Below are positions 37,524 through 45,202 of a stretch of DNA of 57,737 nt, piece by piece (within the stretch, counting starts at the first letter, position 1; each line of letters opens with the position of its first letter). The stretch comes from an uncultured bacterium (lineage in GTDB: Bacteria; Bacteroidota; Bacteroidia; Bacteroidales; Muribaculaceae). Under the pieces are notes generated by a model. The model was given only the letters and a program-made list of their open reading frames with translations. It had not been told where the DNA came from and made no database searches. A program made the translations under genes and the position numbers. Location: NCBI GenBank assembly GCA_945612775.1, contig CALZAF010000003.1:1-57737 (forward strand), read 5' to 3'.

Positions 37524-37610
37524 GGCGGGCTCTTATATGTATATGCTTTTTTGATAGAATGATTAACATTATATAATCCCGCCACACATGTGACGGGATT
37601 TTTTATTTTC
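37524..37610 (+). promoter_or_regulatory. Antiterminator/terminator switch (transcription attenuator)
   Basis: Terminator: the arm from A37576 to C37585 pairs with G37590 to T37599, with one C-A mismatch and a four-base loop, then a T-rich tract to about 37609. Antiterminator: GGCGGG (37524-37529) is exactly complementary to CCCGCC (37578-37583), extended by TTATAT (37533-37538) with ATATAA (37571-37576). The antiterminator uses the left arm of the terminator, so the two cannot coexist. A ribosome at the leader stop codon would cover 37524-37529 and allow termination; one stalled in the Phe/Tyr run would leave it free. GCATATA (37481-37487) also complements TATATGC (37540-37546), a possible pause structure. 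Confidence 0.88.
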
Positions 37611-37630
37611 AACCAAGTTAAAACAACCAG

Positions 37631-38467
37631 ATGAAACGAGTGACAATACAAGGCGTAGCCGGATGTTTCCACGATGCCGCAGCACATGAATATTTCGATG
37701 GCGAAGAAATCGAAACCATAGCCTGCGACACTTTTCAAGATATGTTTAAGGTACTCGATAGCGACCCTTCGCTTATCGGAACTTTAGCTATCGAGAACAC
37801 CATAGCAGGCAGCCTACTCCAAAACCATGAATTGCTTAGGCAGAGCAACCTTACCATTATAGGCGAATACAAAAAATACATTTCGCAGGCGCTTGTGGCT
37901 CTACCGGGGCAAACCATCGACGACATTACCGAGGTTACTTCACACCCTATTGCGCTTATGCAGTGCGACGAATTTCTGCAGAAGCACCCTGCTATGAAGA
38001 TGGTTGAAGGTTACGACACCGCCGGATGCGCCAAGCAGATAGCCGATGCCAACCTTATGAACCACGCAGCCATATGCGGAACCTACGCAGCCGAACTCTA
38101 CGGACTCGAGGTGCTCGCCGAAGACATACAGACCAATAAGCGCAATTTCACTCGCTTCCTAATCATTGCCAACCCTGCCCAAGCCGACAGCCTAAAATCG
38201 GGCAAGAACATCAACAAGGCATCGCTGGCTTTCACCCTCCCTCACGAGCATGGCAGCCTTTCGAAAGTGCTCACCATTTTCTCGTTCTACGACCTAAATC
38301 TCACGAAGATTCAGTCACTTCCTATCATCGGACACGAATGGGAATACCGTTTCTATATCAACTTAACTTTCGAGAACTATCAGCGCTACCGTCAGTCAAT
38401 CGACGCTGTAAGACCACTAATCAACGATTTCAAAATACTTGGTGAATATGAAGAATTTACAGACTAA
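37631..38467 (+). CDS. pheA: Prephenate dehydratase
   Basis: Converts prephenate to phenylpyruvate, the committed step to phenylalanine, 278 residues. IQGVAGCFHDAAA opens the catalytic domain; AIENTIAGSL and the catalytic NFTRF are present. The ACT domain starts near 195 (HEHGSLSKVL). Its Phe-binding motif, ESRP in E. coli PheA, reads QSLP here (NLTKIQSLPI), so feedback inhibition may be weak or altered. No chorismate mutase is fused to it; that activity is in the DAHP synthase fusion. It is the first structural gene after the attenuator, and its ATG lies 21 bases past the terminator T tract. Its end overlaps the aminotransferase start. Confidence 0.95.
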   Translation: MKRVTIQGVAGCFHDAAAHEYFDGEEIETIACDTFQDMFKVLDSDPSLIGTLAIENTIAGSLLQNHELLRQSNLTIIGEYKKYISQALVALPGQTIDDITEVTSHPIALMQCDEFLQKHPAMKMVEGYDTAGCAKQIADANLMNHAAICGTYAAELYGLEVLAEDIQTNKRNFTRFLIIANPAQADSLKSGKNINKASLAFTLPHEHGSLSKVLTIFSFYDLNLTKIQSLPIIGHEWEYRFYINLTFENYQRYRQSIDAVRPLINDFKILGEYEEFTD

Positions 38468-39629
38468 TATCACTCCTGCCAACCGCGTAGCTTCGGTTAA
38501 AGAATACTACTTCTCGGTAAAACTCCGCGAAGTGGCAAAACTTAATGCCGAAGGCCGAAACATAATCTCGCTCGCCATAGGTGGACCTGACCGCCCTCCT
38601 CATCAGAGCGTTATCGATACCCTCTGCACCGAGGTAGCTAAACCCGATGCACATGGATATCAGCCTTACGTTGGGCTTCCAGCTCTGCGACAAGCCTTCG
38701 CAAAGTGGTATAAGACTTACTACAACGTCGATCTGAACCCCGACAACGAAATTCAGCCTCTTATCGGCTCTAAAGAAGGCATTTTGCACACCACGCTCAC
38801 ATTTGTCAATCCCGGCGACGGCGTGCTCGTGCCAAATCCGGGCTACCCAACCTACACATCGGTTAGCCGCCTTGCCGAAGCCGAAATATTCACCTACGAC
38901 CTAACCGAAGAAGGCGGTTGGGAACCCGATTTCGACGCCCTTGAGCAACTTCCTCTCGAGAAGATTAAACTTATGTGGGTCAACTATCCACACATGCCCA
39001 CCGGCAAGTGCGCTTCACGCGAACTCTTTGCCCGTCTGGTGGAATTTGGCAAGAAGCATAACATCGTGATAGTCAACGACAACCCATATAGCTTCATCCT
39101 CAACGACAAGCCGCTGAGCATTCTCAGCACTCCGGGCGCAAAAGATATTGCTATCGAGATGAATTCGCTCTCTAAGTCGCACAATATGCCCGGTTGGCGT
39201 ATGGCTATGATTGCCGCCAACCCGCAGTTCATTCAATGGATTCTAAAGGTAAAGTCAAACATCGACTCGGGGCAATTCAAACCCATGATGCTCGCAGCCA
39301 GCAAAGCCCTTGAGTGCGGCAGCGACTGGTATGAGGAACTCAACAGCACCTACGCTTCGCGACGCCTCATTGCCGAGGAAATAATGAATGTGCTGGGATG
39401 CCACTTCGACCCTGCTCAGCGCGGTCTGTTCCTCTGGGGCAGAATCCCCGACGAATATGAAGGTTCGGAACAACTCGCCGACCGCATTCTCTACGAAGCC
39501 AACGTCTTCATCACTCCGGGATTCATATTCGGTTCTAACGGCAACCGATATATCCGAATATCGCTTTGCGCTACCCAAGAAAAGATGCTCGAAGCGCTCA
39601 ACAGAATCAAAAAACTAATGAATGTATAA
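38448..39629 (+). CDS. Class I aminotransferase of the aromatic operon
   Basis: PLP aminotransferase of 393 residues, probably transaminating phenylpyruvate and 4-hydroxyphenylpyruvate to Phe and Tyr, or prephenate to arogenate. The Schiff-base lysine is Lys243 (SLSKSHNMPGW), with VNDNPYSF supplying the ring-contact Asp and Tyr. The usual NPTG motif reads HMPTG (Met184), replacing the asparagine that contacts the PLP oxygen in most class I enzymes. The start at ATG 38448 overlaps pheA by 20 bases. LL-diaminopimelate aminotransferases are close relatives, but context favours an aromatic substrate. Confidence 0.9.
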   Translation: MKNLQTNITPANRVASVKEYYFSVKLREVAKLNAEGRNIISLAIGGPDRPPHQSVIDTLCTEVAKPDAHGYQPYVGLPALRQAFAKWYKTYYNVDLNPDNEIQPLIGSKEGILHTTLTFVNPGDGVLVPNPGYPTYTSVSRLAEAEIFTYDLTEEGGWEPDFDALEQLPLEKIKLMWVNYPHMPTGKCASRELFARLVEFGKKHNIVIVNDNPYSFILNDKPLSILSTPGAKDIAIEMNSLSKSHNMPGWRMAMIAANPQFIQWILKVKSNIDSGQFKPMMLAASKALECGSDWYEELNSTYASRRLIAEEIMNVLGCHFDPAQRGLFLWGRIPDEYEGSEQLADRILYEANVFITPGFIFGSNGNRYIRISLCATQEKMLEALNRIKKLMNV

Positions 39630-39647
39630 CAAAAAACAACATATATT

Positions 39648-40724
39648 ATGGAAGATCTCAAACCTATCGCTATTGAAGGTCTCGACAATAAGAAACCTAT
39701 AGTAATCGCCGGTCCTTGCAGCGCCGAAACCGAAGAACAAGTAATGTCAACTGCCAAGCAGCTTGCTGCCAGCGGCATAAAGATCTATCGCGCTGGCATC
39801 TGGAAGCCTCGCACCAAGCCAGGCGGATTTGAAGGCGTGGGTGAAGAAGGCCTCGAATGGCTCAAGCGCGTGAAAGCTGAAACCGGCATGGCAGTTGCCA
39901 CCGAAGTGGCTAACCGCGCTCACGTGGAGGCTGCCCTAAATGCCGGAGTAGATGTGCTCTGGATTGGCGCCCGCACCTCGGCTAACCCATTTGCTATGCA
40001 GGAAATCGCCGATGCCCTTGTAGGCCACCCCGACATTAACGTGCTTGTGAAAAATCCGGTCAACCCCGACATAGAGCTATGGATTGGCGCCCTGCAGCGT
40101 ATCTACAATGCTGGTGTTCGCCATCTCGGAGCTATTCACCGCGGATTCAGCACCTATGGCAAACATCTATATCGCAATCTGCCGCAATGGCATATTCCTA
40201 TCGAACTTCGCCGCCGCATCCCTATCCTTCAGATTTTCTGCGACCCTTCGCACATAGGCGGCAAACGCGAACTCGTGGCTCCTCTTGCCCAGCAGGCTAT
40301 GGATATGGGCTTCGACGGACTTATTGTAGAATCGCACTGCGACCCCGATTGCGCATGGAGCGACAAGAGCCAACAAGTTACACCCGAAGTATTGAACTTT
40401 ATTCTCAACACCCTCGTGATACGCGAAACCACACAAACCACCGAAAACCTAACCCTGCTTCGTCAGCAAATCGACCAACTCGACAACGAACTTCTCGAGG
40501 TGCTCAACAAGCGTATGCGTGTGTCGCGTGAGATTGGCCAATATAAAAAGGAGCACAGCATGCCTGTAGTGCAAGCCGCTCGCTACGACACCATCCTCAA
40601 CAACCGCATCGCACTGGCTGTGGAAATGGGTATGAGTTCGGAATTCATGAAGGAAGTTCTCGAAGCCATTCACGGCGAATCGGTACGCCAGCAAATAGAG
40701 GTGCTCAACAATCGCGCTCGCTAA
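39648..40724 (+). CDS. aroF: Bifunctional DAHP synthase / chorismate mutase
   Basis: Fusion of 358 residues. Residues 1-265 are a type I beta DAHP synthase (IAGPCSAET, GIWKPRTKPGGFEGVGEEG, WIGARTSAN, FCDPSHIGGKR) that condenses phosphoenolpyruvate and erythrose 4-phosphate. Residues about 270-358 are an AroQ chorismate mutase (LRQQIDQLDNELLEVLNKRMRVSREIG). The operon thus holds the first step of the common pathway and the branch-point mutase. The mutase domain often serves as the feedback sensor in such fusions. It starts 18 bases after the aminotransferase. Confidence 0.96.
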   Translation: MEDLKPIAIEGLDNKKPIVIAGPCSAETEEQVMSTAKQLAASGIKIYRAGIWKPRTKPGGFEGVGEEGLEWLKRVKAETGMAVATEVANRAHVEAALNAGVDVLWIGARTSANPFAMQEIADALVGHPDINVLVKNPVNPDIELWIGALQRIYNAGVRHLGAIHRGFSTYGKHLYRNLPQWHIPIELRRRIPILQIFCDPSHIGGKRELVAPLAQQAMDMGFDGLIVESHCDPDCAWSDKSQQVTPEVLNFILNTLVIRETTQTTENLTLLRQQIDQLDNELLEVLNKRMRVSREIGQYKKEHSMPVVQAARYDTILNNRIALAVEMGMSSEFMKEVLEAIHGESVRQQIEVLNNRAR

Positions 40725-40791
40725 ACCGGGCAGATTCTCGGCGCACAACGCGCCATAACTTATTGTAAATATTTAAGAACATACTATCGAA

Positions 40792-41565
40792 ATGAAAATA
40801 TTGATTTTAGGTGCAGGCAAGATGGGTTCATTCTTCTGCGATGTGTTGAGTTTTAGCCACGAAGTAGCTATTTTCGACACCGACATACAGAAGCTGCGCT
40901 TCACCTTCAACACCCAGCGATTTACCACTTACGACGAAATCCGCGACTTCGAGCCCGAACTGCTCATCAATGCCGTTACGGTGAAATACACCATCGACGC
41001 ATTCAAGAAGGTGCTGCCCTATCTGCCCGAAAAGTGCATTATCTCCGACATCGCTTCGGTTAAGAATGGTCTGCCAGAGTTCTATGCTACCTGCAATCAC
41101 CCATTCGTAAGCACGCACCCAATGTTTGGTCCCACTTTCGCTTCACTCAGCAACCTCTCTAACGAGAATGCCATCATCATCTCCGAGAGCGATCATCTGG
41201 GCAAGGTGTTCTTCAAGGACCTCTATAGCCAATTACATCTCAACATCTTCGAATACACATTCGATGAGCACGATGAGACCATAGCTTTCTCGCTGTCGAT
41301 TCCTTTTGCAAGCACACTGGTGTTTGCTGGTGTAATGAAGCATCAAGATGCACCCGGCACCACATTCAAACGCCACATGGCTATTGCCCATGGCTTGATG
41401 TCGGAAGACGACTACCTGCTGCAAGAAATCCTCTTCAACCCTCGCACCAATGAGCAGCTCGACAACATCAAGAACAAACTCACAGTGCTTCAGGAGATAA
41501 TAGAGCACCGCGACAGCGAAGCCATGAAGCAGTTCCTCAACGAAGTGCGCGACAATCTGAAATAA
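40792..41565 (+). CDS. tyrA: Prephenate dehydrogenase
   Basis: Oxidises prephenate to 4-hydroxyphenylpyruvate, the committed step to tyrosine, with NAD(P). The 257-residue protein begins with the dinucleotide-binding ILGAGKMGSFFCDVL. It continues with SDIASVKNGLPEF, the substrate-binding STHPMFGP and a helical C-terminal dimerisation domain. There is no ACT or mutase domain, so tyrosine control is left to the DAHP synthase or to the leader attenuator. It is the last gene of the operon, and a long hairpin follows 21 bases after its stop. Confidence 0.93.
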   Translation: MKILILGAGKMGSFFCDVLSFSHEVAIFDTDIQKLRFTFNTQRFTTYDEIRDFEPELLINAVTVKYTIDAFKKVLPYLPEKCIISDIASVKNGLPEFYATCNHPFVSTHPMFGPTFASLSNLSNENAIIISESDHLGKVFFKDLYSQLHLNIFEYTFDEHDETIAFSLSIPFASTLVFAGVMKHQDAPGTTFKRHMAIAHGLMSEDDYLLQEILFNPRTNEQLDNIKNKLTVLQEIIEHRDSEAMKQFLNEVRDNLK

Positions 41566-41586
41566 CCCACATTACAGATTTTTATC

Positions 41587-41641
41587 GATGACGAATAGAC
41601 GCAAAGCCTGCTTTATCAGCAAGGTTTGTCTATTCGTCATC
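41587..41641. repeat. Long imperfect hairpin after tyrA
   Basis: GATGACGAATAGAC (41587-41600) and its exact complement (41628-41641) form a 14-base stem. After a two-base bulge the pairing continues imperfectly towards a small loop. No T run follows on either strand, so this is not a standard intrinsic terminator. It may stabilise the 3' end of the aromatic operon mRNA or be a remnant repeat. The rest of 41566-41815 holds the lpxD promoter. Confidence 0.7.
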
Positions 41642-41754
41642 GCCTTCTTGCGACCTCAATATCCCGAAAAAGTAGAAAAATCGGCTTAAACTTCAGCAAG
41701 TTTCGCTCTTTTGTGCCCATTTTTAGCATTTTAAGTAATAATAACGGCATAATA

Positions 41755-41787
41755 TTGCAAGCCTATCGTTTATTTTTCGTACTTTTG
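41755..41787 (+). promoter_or_regulatory. Promoter of the lpxD-lpxC/fabZ-lpxA operon
   Basis: TACTTTTG at 41780-41787 matches TAnnTTTG, and TTG at 41755-41757 lies 22 bases upstream as the -33 element. The start of transcription would be near 41794, about 22 bases before the lpxD ATG. Confidence 0.6.
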
Positions 41788-41815
41788 CAGTCGCAAATTA
41801 AAAATCAGTGTTTTA

Positions 41816-42841
41816 ATGGAATTTACAGCAGGACAATTAGCTGCATTGATTAACGGAACCGTTGAAGGTGACGCAAACGTAGCAGTTAACACGTATTCAA
41901 AAATCGAAGAGGCCCATAAAGGGAGTCTGACTTTTCTCGCAAACCCAAAATACACCCACTATATATATAGTACAGAGGCTTCGATAGTGCTTGTTCGCAA
42001 AGATTTCGAGGCAGAACAGGAGGTTAAGGCCACATTAATCAGGGTGGAAGACCCTTATGCCACATTGGCACAACTGCTCAATATGGCAGAACAGATGCAA
42101 AATCCACGCAAAAGTGGCATTGAGCAGCCTTCATTCGTGAGCGAAGGTGTGGAATTGCCAGCCGACATCTACCTCGGCGCATTTGCCTATATCGGCAAAG
42201 GCGTTAAGATTGGTAAGGGCGTTCAAATCTATCCTCAGGTATATATTGGCGACAATGTTGAGGTGGGCGAAAACACCATTCTATATCCAGGATGTAAAAT
42301 CTATCACAGCTGCAAAATAGGAAAAAACTGTATTTTGCATGCAGGTAGCGTGGTGGGCAGCGACGGCTTTGGCTTCGCTCCTCACGGCGACACTTATATC
42401 AAGATTTCACAGATAGGCAATGTGGTTATCGACGACGACGTAGAAATCGGCGCCAACACCACCATCGACCGCGCCACTATGGGCAGCACCCACATTAAGC
42501 GCGGCGTGAAGCTCGACAACCTTGTGCAGATAGCTCACAACGTGGAAGTGGGCGAAAGCACAGTGATGGCGGCGCAAGTGGGCGTGGCTGGCTCTACCAA
42601 GATTGGCAAATTCAATCAATTTGGCGGTCAAGTTGGCGTGGCTGGACACATCACCATTGGCGACAACAATGGAATCGGCGCACAAAGCGGAATTCCAAAC
42701 AGCATTGGCTCTAATGCTCGCGTGCTCGGTTCGCCTGCAATCAACGCACTCGAATTTGCCCGCACGCAAGTTTATCTCAAGCGCCTGCCTGAGATGGCTG
42801 CCGACATCAAAACCCTAAAGAAAACCATAGAATCGAAATAA
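41816..42841 (+). CDS. lpxD: UDP-3-O-acylglucosamine N-acyltransferase
   Basis: Third enzyme of lipid A synthesis, adding a hydroxyacyl chain from acyl-ACP to the 2-amino group of UDP-3-O-acyl-glucosamine, 341 residues. The N-terminal uridine-binding domain (about 1-95) precedes left-handed beta-helix hexapeptide repeats (about 105-310), with [11 protein letters not shown] and the catalytic His241 in [12 protein letters not shown] 41816 opens the lpx operon. All catalytic features are intact. Confidence 0.96.
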   Translation: MEFTAGQLAALINGTVEGDANVAVNTYSKIEEAHKGSLTFLANPKYTHYIYSTEASIVLVRKDFEAEQEVKATLIRVEDPYATLAQLLNMAEQMQNPRKSGIEQPSFVSEGVELPADIYLGAFAYIGKGVKIGKGVQIYPQVYIGDNVEVGENTILYPGCKIYHSCKIGKNCILHAGSVVGSDGFGFAPHGDTYIKISQIGNVVIDDDVEIGANTTIDRATMGSTHIKRGVKLDNLVQIAHNVEVGESTVMAAQVGVAGSTKIGKFNQFGGQVGVAGHITIGDNNGIGAQSGIPNSIGSNARVLGSPAINALEFARTQVYLKRLPEMAADIKTLKKTIESK

Positions 42842-42869
42842 TTAATCGAATAACAACAACTAACAGAAA

Positions 42870-44252
42870 ATGAAACAGTGTACACTAAAAGACTCATTCC
42901 AGATTTGTGGTAAGGGTCTTCACACAGGCTTGCAAATCGAAGCGACTTTTAGCCCAGCTCCTGAAAACACTGGCTACGTGTTCAAGCGCTTAGATCTTGA
43001 AGGCGAACCAACAATCTTGGCTGTAGCAGAAAACGTAGTTGAAACAGTGCGTGGCACAGTGATTGGCAACAACACTATGCGCATCAGCACCATCGAACAT
43101 GCTCTCGCCGCACTTTATGCTGCCGGCATCGACAACTGTCTTATTACACTCAATGCTCCTGAACTCCCTATCCTCGAAGGCAGCGCTATAGTTTATGCCG
43201 AAAAAATCGACGAAGTGGGTATCGCTGAACAAGAAGCTGAAAAAGACTACTATATCGTAAAGCAAAAAATAGAAGTTATAGATGAGAAAACAGGCTCGTC
43301 GCTCATCGTTCTGCCCGACGAAGATTTCTCTATCGACACAATGATAGAATTCGATTCTCCTATCTTGCCGAACCAATTCGCTTCGCTCCATTCGATGAAG
43401 AACTTCAAGAGCGAAATCGCAGCAAGCCGCACTTTCGTGTTTGTGCGCGAAATCGAACCTCTTCTCAACGCTAACCTCATCAAGGGCGGTGACCTCGACA
43501 ACGCTATCGTTATCTACGACCAGCCAATGAGCAAGGAAGCTCTCGACAAGATTTCTCATCTTATGGGAATCGAAGGTGTGGAAATCAGCGACCTCGGCTA
43601 CATCAACAATAAGCCACTCGTGTTCAATAACGAACCTGCTCGCCACAAGTTGCTCGACGTGATTGGCGACATAGCCCTTATTGGCCGTCCTCTAAAGGGT
43701 CGTATCATTGCCAATAAGCCTGGTCACACTCTCAACGCCACATTCTCTAAGAAGATTCGCCGCGAAATCAAGCGTCAAGACGTTCAGGCTCCTATCTACA
43801 ACCCTAATGTTGAGCCAATTATGGATGCCAACCGCATCCGTGAATGTCTGCCTCACCGCTATCCTTTCTTGCTGGTAGATAAAGTTATCGAACTCGGCGA
43901 AAACCACATCGTGGGCGTGAAAAACGTTACTCAGAACGAACCATTCTTCCAAGGTCACTTCCCTCAAGAACCAGTTATGCCTGGCGTTCTTCAAGTGGAA
44001 GCTATGGCTCAAGTGGGCGGTCTTTTGGTGCTCAGCAATGTGGAAGAACCCGAACGCTACTCTACCTACTTCATGAAGATTGACAACGTGAAGTTCCGCC
44101 AGAAGGTGGTGCCAGGCGACACTCTCGTGTTCCACCTGTCGCTGATGGGCGAAATTCGCCGCGGCGTTGCCACTATGAAGGGTTATGCTTTCGTTGGCGA
44201 AAAGATTGTTTCGGAAGCAGAATTTATGGCTCAGATTATTAAGAACAAATAA
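42870..44252 (+). CDS. lpxC/fabZ: Bifunctional LpxC deacetylase / FabZ dehydratase
   Basis: Fusion of 460 residues typical of Bacteroidetes. Residues 1-300 are the zinc deacetylase LpxC, the committed step of lipid A synthesis, with His77 (TIEHALAAL), His259 and Asp263 (HKLLDVIGD) and His286 (PGHTLN). Residues about 310-460 are FabZ, 3-hydroxyacyl-ACP dehydratase, with catalytic His363 (QGHFPQEPVMPG) and Glu377 (QVEAMAQ). Joining them puts the two users of 3-hydroxyacyl-ACP, lipid A and membrane fatty acid synthesis, under one expression control. It sits between lpxD and lpxA. Confidence 0.97.
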   Translation: MKQCTLKDSFQICGKGLHTGLQIEATFSPAPENTGYVFKRLDLEGEPTILAVAENVVETVRGTVIGNNTMRISTIEHALAALYAAGIDNCLITLNAPELPILEGSAIVYAEKIDEVGIAEQEAEKDYYIVKQKIEVIDEKTGSSLIVLPDEDFSIDTMIEFDSPILPNQFASLHSMKNFKSEIAASRTFVFVREIEPLLNANLIKGGDLDNAIVIYDQPMSKEALDKISHLMGIEGVEISDLGYINNKPLVFNNEPARHKLLDVIGDIALIGRPLKGRIIANKPGHTLNATFSKKIRREIKRQDVQAPIYNPNVEPIMDANRIRECLPHRYPFLLVDKVIELGENHIVGVKNVTQNEPFFQGHFPQEPVMPGVLQVEAMAQVGGLLVLSNVEEPERYSTYFMKIDNVKFRQKVVPGDTLVFHLSLMGEIRRGVATMKGYAFVGEKIVSEAEFMAQIIKNK

Positions 44253-44280
44253 AACATAATATTAATCACAAAATTCAGTA

Positions 44281-45060
44281 ATGCAACATTCAAATCTATC
44301 TTGCATCCACCCCGACGCTAAGATTGCCGAAAATGTAGTCATCGGACCATTCGTTACAATCGAGGCCGATGTGGAAATTGGAGAAGGAACTATAGTGGAC
44401 AGCGGCGCCAATATCCTTTCAGGCAGCCGCATTGGCAAGAATTGCCACATCCACTCGGGTGCAGTTATCGGTGGCGAACCTCAAGACTTGAAGTTCAAGG
44501 GCGAAAAGACCTACGCTATCATTGGCGACAACACCACCATTCGCGAATTTGCCACTATCAACCGTGGCACTGCTTCTAAAGGCAAGACCGTGATTGGCAA
44601 CAACTGCCTTATCATGGCTTACTGCCACGTGGCTCACGACTGCATTCTCCACGACAATATCATCATGTCGAACGCTTGCCAGATAGCCGGTGAAGTGGAA
44701 ATCGACGACTTCGCTGTGATAGGCGGTGGCACTCTCGTGCACCAATTCACACACATCGGTCGCCACATTATGCTTCAAGGCGGTTCGCACGTCAATAAGG
44801 ATATCCCTCCATACGCAATGGTGGGCCGTGAACCTATCACTTACATCGGAATTAATGTTGTAGGACTTCGCCGCCGCGGATTTACCGCCGAGCAACTTGG
44901 TCGCATTCAGGAAACTTATCGCTATATCTATTTCTCCGACCTCAACAATAGCGACGCTCTTCAGCGCATCGAGCAGGAGACTCAAGATAGCCCTGAACGC
45001 CAAATTATCATTGACTTTATCCGTCAATCGTCTCGCGGCATAGTGCGCGCTGTGAATTAA
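44281..45060 (+). CDS. lpxA: UDP-N-acetylglucosamine acyltransferase
   Basis: First enzyme of lipid A synthesis: O-acylation of UDP-GlcNAc at position 3 with hydroxyacyl-ACP, 259 residues. The beta-helix hexapeptide repeats cover about 1-190 and include the catalytic His119 in YCHVAHDC, GGEPQDLKF and NRGTASKGKT. The C-terminal helical bundle is normal (GLRRRGFTAEQL). It is the last gene of the operon, with a terminator 31 bases after its stop. Confidence 0.97.
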   Translation: MQHSNLSCIHPDAKIAENVVIGPFVTIEADVEIGEGTIVDSGANILSGSRIGKNCHIHSGAVIGGEPQDLKFKGEKTYAIIGDNTTIREFATINRGTASKGKTVIGNNCLIMAYCHVAHDCILHDNIIMSNACQIAGEVEIDDFAVIGGGTLVHQFTHIGRHIMLQGGSHVNKDIPPYAMVGREPITYIGINVVGLRRRGFTAEQLGRIQETYRYIYFSDLNNSDALQRIEQETQDSPERQIIIDFIRQSSRGIVRAVN

Positions 45061-45090
45061 TTCGTGTCAAATTATACCTATTATACTTTT

Positions 45091-45133
45091 AGCGGACTGC
45101 ATCTCTCCTGATGCAGCCCGCTTATTTTTTATT
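45091..45133 (+). terminator. Terminator of the lpx operon
   Basis: AGCGG and CCGCT flank a seven-base CTGCATC/GATGCAG stem (45091-45122), with one A-C mismatch and a six-base loop. TATTTTTTATT follows on the plus strand. Confidence 0.88.
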
Positions 45134-45134
45134 C

Positions 45135-45170
45135 AAAAAAAAATGGCGGCACCTAACTTCTGGCACCGCC
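45135..45170 (-). terminator. Terminator of the murein-peptide gene set
   Basis: Read on the minus strand, GGCGGTGCC (45162-45170) pairs with GGTGCCGCC (45145-45153) over nine positions including two G-U wobbles, followed by nine T residues. On the plus strand the wobbles become mismatches, so the element is directional. Confidence 0.88.
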
Positions 45171-45202
45171 GCAATTATGATTAGCGATAATAGTGTCGCC
45201 GA

